Part shown: positions 58,040-64,000 of the stretch, in pieces
Layout of the letters: each line of letters begins with the position of its first letter
Position numbering within the stretch: the first letter of the stretch is position 1
Made by a program: the position numbers and the translations under genes
NCBI GenBank assembly: GCA_951213105.1
Contig: OX578135.1
Location: forward strand, 163,711,250-163,775,249
DNA from: Amaurobius ferox
Taxonomy: Eukaryota > Arthropoda > Arachnida > Araneae > Amaurobiidae
Direction: 5' to 3'
DNA length: 64,000 nucleotides
Notes under the pieces: generated by a model
The model's database searches: none
Told to the model about the DNA's origin: nothing
What the model saw: only the letters and a program-made list of their open reading frames with translations

Positions 58040-58309
58040 GTAGATTTGTATGTTTAAGTTATTTTGGTAGTATTTAATGATTGAGTATGCATTTTTTGAA
58101 CATGAGCTGTTTCAAAAGTTGTAACTTTACATATTTCCCAGAACAAACAATAGAAATATTGGGTGAAGTCAATTACCAGAGTGATGCAGTAATCATGCAA
58201 CTCGATTATCCCATCCTTTCACATACCCTTTGGTGTCAGTTACCTTTCCTAGTGTTTTCTTTAATCAGCAATCTAGTGTTTTCTTTAACTGTCCTTGTAA
58301 AAAATCAAG

Positions 58310-59034
58310 TTTCTAGCTCGGACGGTTCTTAGAAGTAAAATAATTAAGCTACCCGGTATCCTATTCCTTATCCACTTTGATGTGGGTTTTAGAAATAATA
58401 CACATTAGTTTTTACCTATCACCCTTTAAGAACATATCTCTGTAAAATTTCAAATTCCTAGATCAAAGAGTTATGGAGACATAATGTTCCTGTTCCTTGA
58501 TACTTATGTTCTTCTTTTTCTCCTCCTTAGAGGCATGTTATGGAAAAATCCCTTATCAATGTGTATCTATGGCCTATGAAAAACATAGCAGTAAATTTCA
58601 TATTCTTAGCTAGAGGGGATAGGGAGATATGATGATCATACCACTCATTCATGCCACTTCACCTTTAGGGTTACAGAAATATTCTTTCTTACTGTTTACT
58701 ATGACTCATGATGAACATCCCCGAAAATTTTCATGTTCTAACCTCAGGGAGTTTGTGAGATTTTAAGGTTCAAACCTCTCATTCACCCCACCTCACTTCT
58801 TCTCAGCCCATTTATGAGGTGTTATAGAAATAACCTTTATATATTTTTCTATTACCCATGAGGGACATTCTTGTAAAACTCACAGTTCCTAGTTCAGGAA
58901 GTTGCAGAGATATGATGCTGAAGTCCTCATTCAAATTACCCACTTCTCACCTCTTAAGGGCAGGTTATGGAAATATCCTTCCTTAGTATGCACCTATGAA
59001 TCACAATAAACTTCACTGTAGAAATTCTTTCACA
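58310..59034. repeat. Degenerate tandem repeat, ~145-bp unit, about five copies
   Basis: The phrase 'gggcaggttatggaaatatccttccttagtatgcacctatgaa' and 'ttcctagctcagggagttatggagatatgatg' recurs near 58380, 58530, 58670, 58820 and 58965. It differs from the array at 190-1165. Confidence 0.75.
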
Positions 59035-59298
59035 GGAGTTGCACTCGGTAGGCCCGGGTTCGATTCCAGCCACTGCCAAAACTGCCGCCGTGTTCATGCG
59101 GAGTACGATCACGTTAAACATGTGGATCCGAAAGTCCTTCCGAGAGGTTGGTGGTAGGGGAAGGAGGGTACGGTCCCTGTGGATGCCTCCCCCACTGGAT
59201 TCCGGTCTAAATTGGGTGGCACTTCCCGACCGTCCAAACAGTTACCTTACACCTTTCTGGTAGGTCGGACGGTCTGGGTTTCAACAATCAACAACAAC
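59035..59298 (+). mobile_element. 5'-truncated SINE copy
   Basis: Nearly identical to 27294-27548: it starts GGAGTTGCACTCGGTAGGCC, keeps box B and ends with the caacaa tail, but has lost box A. No convincing target duplication. Its frame 59039-59263 is a by-product. Confidence 0.9.
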
Positions 59299-61013
59299 AT
59301 TCCTAGTTTTATCAGTTAAGAAAATACGGTGATGAGTCAATCAGCAGGAACTTTGTCATTTACATTAGACTAGCAGAAGTACCTTGTTTCATCCGAGATA
59401 CTACTGAAGTAAAATTAACATGATATAAAATCTGAAATATGTTAACAGTAAATGTGTTTCTTATTAAGTTTAACAAACCAGTCAAAAAGGGACGCAAATA
59501 AGTGGATCAATTTTCAAATTATAATTTTTCATTACAGACCGATAAAATGGGAATTTTAACTCCCATCATTCTACAAGGAGATGTAGGGGGATAAAATTTA
59601 TAATAAAACATTTCCTGGATCCAATCTTATTACTTGCAAAAGTTTCAACAAATGAGAGTGTGTATTTCAGGAGATATTTAGCTTAAAAGTGCATTTTGTA
59701 ATTTTCACTTTTTTATATTCAATAGGTGCAAAATTTGAAATATTTTTAGGTATAAATCTGCTCTTTATTAAATCTTAACAAATCAATGAAAACATACAAA
59801 AATCTGTTGTGCTGTTCTCGTGTTATAAACGGTCATAACAGACAAAAACACATTTTTAATTTTTGTTAATTTGCGCTCTGTTGTAAAGTGATTATTTACA
59901 ACATAATATTTTTTGAACTCAGCCTGATTGTGTGGGAAAATGCCATCCAAACCTATTGTGTGGTTCTGGAGGTATTTAAGTTAAAAGTATCTATTAAAAC
60001 TTTTCTTTTTATGTATTAGGCATCCATAACAAATTGCCACACTTAAAATGGACATTAGATATTTCTTCACTCTGTAGGAAGATGCATATCTGACTTTTTA
60101 TACTAGAAACATACAAACCATTTTGTTCATAATTGTATATTAGTAATCATATCAATTTTACTCCATCTACTTAAATTTCAAAATACACTGATAATTTCAT
60201 TGAGTTACGCAAGTAATAATTAATAGAGAACAAAACGGCTTGCATTTAAATATTTTTGAAATTGTGTTGCTATCGGTATTATATCAAACAGAAACTTTTG
60301 TTTTGAAATTTGCAAGTTCATTTAAGATTTAATTTTATATTTGTTACAAGCATGACATATTTTACATTGTTGAAAATATTGGAAATATTATTTGAAAGTG
60401 ATTAAACAGGGGAAATTATTGTTAAGTGCCATATTTTAAACTTGTTTCTTACCTATTTAAAATTGTTATAGAAAAAAACCTTTTTTGGTACGCCTCTATA
60501 CTGTAAAAAGAACCTTCCTGGCAAATTTTAAATTTCCAAAAGTTTGTGAGATATGTTGATGAGTCAGTTAGTCAATGAGGGCTTTCATTTTAGTCAAGTA
60601 GATTAGTTAAATTTGATTACCAAAGTTGAATAAAAGTACTTAAATCTAGTTATCATTTTTAACTAAAATATGTTGTAATTTCTAAAATGTAAGGAATATG
60701 TTATAACTAGTTAGAGGGAAGTAAGTAATTAAAGTATAAATATGTCGTCAAAACATCATGAGTTACACTTTTACTTTCAATTTTTGGGTTCCCTTCACTT
60801 TTCTTCTTTTATTGTTCAATGTAAAAAGAAAGCAGCTAATGTCATTTCCTTACCCAAAAGAAAAATATTCGATTTGGAATATTAGAAAAAATTGCTTAAT
60901 AAAGTTTTCCTGTTTCTTCTATTATTTAACTCATGTTTCTGAAATGATTGATTTTCAGTCAGTTACCTTTGAGAACGAAAGTAATTGGATGGATCCATTG
61001 AATGTTATTATAA
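59299..61013. other. Intronic sequence, nothing recognised
   Basis: Plain AT-rich intron. Confidence 0.5.
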
Positions 61014-63309
61014 TCAATATATATAAAATTCAAAATCTGTTTGTCGGTCTGTCTGTTTGTCCCATCATCATGGGGGAACGCTGAACCGAATTTGATGAAA
61101 TTTTGTGGGTAGCCTGGAAATTGTCCCATTTAAAATTTAGTCCATGTTTGGAGGTTCTACGACCAATGGTTCTCGAGATATTAGTTAAAAATGAAACTTT
61201 TGTTTGTCTCATCATCACGGGAGAATGGCAGAACAGAATTTAATGAAATTTTATGGATAGCCTTGTAATAGTCCCCATAAATTTAGTCCAAGTTTCGAGT
61301 TTCTAAGACCAGGGGTTGTCGAGATATTAATGAAAAATGCAACTTTTTCCTAGGAGTTCTACTCCCTAACTCCGTGGTTTATCCAAACAAAATGCTTGAA
61401 AATCGTTTGAAAGTGAATTAAAACGTTATATCTGAGTTTGGTGGGAGATTTTTTGCCCTAATTAGTCACGTTCTGAAAACATGGATTTAAATGGAAAATC
61501 TATCTCCATGGTTTATTTTTCACAAGCTTTTACTCAACAATGAAAAGTATAAAGAAATCAAAACGGTTATTTAATTTCGCAGTTTATGAGGAAGATTCTA
61601 TATTATATCATGTTGTTCAGAAATGCAATTAAATTAAATCTGTCTGTTAATTTTAATTATTATTTTTTTGATTTGAATAATAAATAAATGGATATAAAAA
61701 TATATTTTAGGAAAGAACGGTTTGATTTTTCTTTTAATTATATTAATTGCGGACTGCGTACATCACTTTCATTTATTTTGGTAAAGAGTTTTTTTAAGCT
61801 TTTATATTGTGTTTAGCTAATAAACTCATATATTGTGTTTATCCAATAAATTCATTTATCCGATTGTTGAAACAGAAAAATAGTAGAATGGATATATCTT
61901 CTAATACAATTTTAGTCCTTTCATTTAGTATATACAAACAGAATCATGATGTTTTTAGTCTTCAGATCTGCAAATTCAGAGCTACGAATTTGGCGGAATA
62001 TCGCTAACTTGGCAACTTTTCTTAAACTTTACCAAATTGACGAAAAATGTTGCCAAATTGATAAAAACGACACAAATCAATAAAATTAAATTTGTTTTTT
62101 TAGAAAAGAGTACTGAAATGATGTTTTTGTAGCATTGTCGATCAGTCCATCCATCCTACTTAGTAACACATTTAGCGAAAATATCACCAAATTGATAAAA
62201 ATGTTTGTAAATCTATAAAAATATCATGAAAATGATAAAATTGCACTTAATAAATGAAATTAATTGTGTTTTGTTAGGATATAGTATTTTGATGGTGTTT
62301 TGTCTATTTGTAGCAAAATGGGACTATCAGTTCTACAGTCCCACTTGGCGATAAATTTGGTGATTTTTTAAATTATCGCTAAATTGATGAAAATGTTGCC
62401 AAACCTTCCATGGAGATCGCATTATTTAGACGATATGATTTCCATCAATTTATTTGAAGCAAATTATATCATGTCATTTAGCAATGGATGTAAATCCAAT
62501 GTGTTATGCGGCATACAATTTTTATTAAATCTTTTTCGATTTGAATAATAAAGATATGTATATAAAATAAATTTCATTGACATTGCATTATTGACTGAAT
62601 AATATCAATTATGGTCTTCAGGTTTAAACATTATTATTATTATTGATATTTTCGGGGATTATTAATTCAGGGATTATTGATATTTTCAAGTTATTATGCC
62701 ATTGTTTCATTATGAGAAAAATTGTTTAAACTCATATTGTACGTTGTACGAGTAATCTTCTACAAATGCACGGGTATATCTCCTAATCTACGAGAATATA
62801 AGTAGTACAGGTATATTGGCATATATTGGAATCAAGTATGACCTTCTGGTATAAAGATTATGGGGATTATTGATATTTTCAATTTATTAAGTCATCTGTT
62901 TTATTATGGCAAAGATTTTTGAGACTCGTTTTGTAATACGGGTAATCTTCTACTAGCACACTGGCAATCTTTTCTAATCTGCGACAATATGAGTAGTACG
63001 GGTCCCATACAATTTTAATGCTTTCGTTTTGCATATATTGATACAATTCCCCTTTTTATTGTAAATTTGCTTACAAAAGGGGCCAGGATATTTTATTCTT
63101 CAGATTTGCCCATGAAGATAATTTTATATAGCGAAAACAGATATTCTTAAAACTTATTTTTAGGAACATTAAATTAAATATTTTAATGGAATATTTTGAT
63201 TAAAAATGTCATTTAGTATACCATAGGAATTTGCACATGATTGTGAATTTTAAGTTTCTTTATAATTTATATTATATACTCCGTACAAAGAACGGGTATG
63301 CTGCTCTAG
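61014..63309 (+). mobile_element. Non-autonomous Helitron with intact ends
   Basis: It starts TCAATATATATAAAATTCAA after an A (61013) and ends CTAG (63306-63309) before a T. A terminal hairpin ATAC-t-CCGT / ACGGGTAT (8 bp) sits about 10 nt before the end. Length 2296 bp. The 5' part has two ~160-bp direct repeats (about 61040 and 61200; GGGxGAAxGxxGAACxGAAT, 'gagatatta'). The 3' 1.3 kb is the inverse of 52364-53660. No Rep/helicase coding. Confidence 0.8.
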
Positions 63310-64000
63310 TGTATATTATAACCCACCTTATGTTTTAAAAGCATTGCTAGCTTAACTTTTATATATCTTTCAAATTCAGTCAGGTTTTTATGGGGCATTA
63401 TAAAATTTGAAAATGCATATAATTATAACTTATCTTCAAAGAAGATTGTTAAATTTTGCTTACAAAATTTTAAATGCATTATTTTAGTTGACATTAAACA
63501 GCATTCTTTGTATTCTGGCAAATTTCTTTAGTAACAAAGAAATAATTTAATACTTCTTTATCAACTGGTTAAAGTCAAAATTTCCTAATAAAGTTAATTT
63601 AATTTAATCCTGCATAAATGATTATTATGAAAGCTTTTATAGAATTAATATTAATGTTTAATAAAAGTTTTTAAAAAAAAATGTACTTGAAAATAATGAT
63701 TTAGAATATGCAACTTAACCCTTTCGCGACGGTGGCATTCCAGAACTGCTGCAGCCCAAAGGACGGAGCGCTTCACTTCCGAACTGTTCCCAGGTGATGG
63801 CAATTTTTTTGTGCTAAGCCTAACTCTCGAAAAAAATTCGCTAAAAATCACCTATTCAACACAGAAATCTACTTTTTTCAGGAATAAAAGAAATATTCAT
63901 TTTCTATTTGATATATATTTTTCATACAAATCTGAATACAAAATACTCGTTAGTTGCTCCCATTCTTTTATCCGAAATAAACGTATCATTTCACTGCCTC
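63310..64000. other. Intronic sequence, nothing recognised
   Basis: No exon of the fumarase C-terminus and no repeat end found. Confidence 0.5.

Overview
This is AT-rich, intron-dominated eukaryotic DNA. Only one host gene is recognisable: mitochondrial/cytosolic fumarase (fumarate hydratase, class II), on the + strand. Seven consecutive internal exons (3736-58039) have exact AG/GT borders and consistent phase. The first and last exons lie outside the window. Introns reach about 16, 20 and 10 kb. A spider or other chelicerate is the best guess. It rests on the large repeat-filled introns, a Naiad-type Penelope-like element (a clade reported to be abundant in spiders) and Pao/BEL, hAT, Tigger/pogo and Helitron remnants. 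This is inference, not proof.

Layout. 1-3735: upstream intron with a ~145-bp tandem array (190-1165). 3847-19822: intron holding a pair of ~400-bp inverted arms (4030-4415 / 9680-10115) around a hAT-like element (5708-9521) that carries a BED-finger ORF and a nested TIR element (6371-8059). It also holds a SINE-tail insertion (13745-13775), a GC-richer island (14470-15620), a 313-bp tandem duplication (15908-16534), a Tigger transposase remnant (16910-17930) and a MITE (18313-19167). 20000-27129: three short exons, then a MITE, a Helitron (22882-24724) and a ~180-bp minisatellite array (24965-26935). 27211-47343: a full-length tRNA-derived SINE, a Tigger element with TIRs, a 4.5-kb composite with self-nested tandem-repeat elements, a degraded Naiad retroelement (about 33903-36830) and a complete-length but defective Pao/BEL LTR retrotransposon (38510-44083, minus). 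47548-57822: a foldback MITE, a second inverted copy of the tandem-repeat element, a Helitron copy and a diverged BED-finger repeat region. 58040-64000: last visible intron, with a ~145-bp tandem array, a truncated SINE and a Helitron with clear ends (61014-63309).

How it fits together. The fumarase exons keep their catalytic motifs (the SSND region, GRTHTQ, and GSSIMPG-KVNP split by the 10.3-kb intron), so the gene looks functional. Everything else seen is mobile-element debris in introns. The nesting order is readable: a SINE tail sits inside the BEL element, the BEL sits inside a tandem repeat, and a Tigger element sits inside a dispersed repeat. Two families have inverted copies in the introns on both sides of single fumarase exons. 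No CRISPR array, rRNA gene or convincing tRNA gene was seen.
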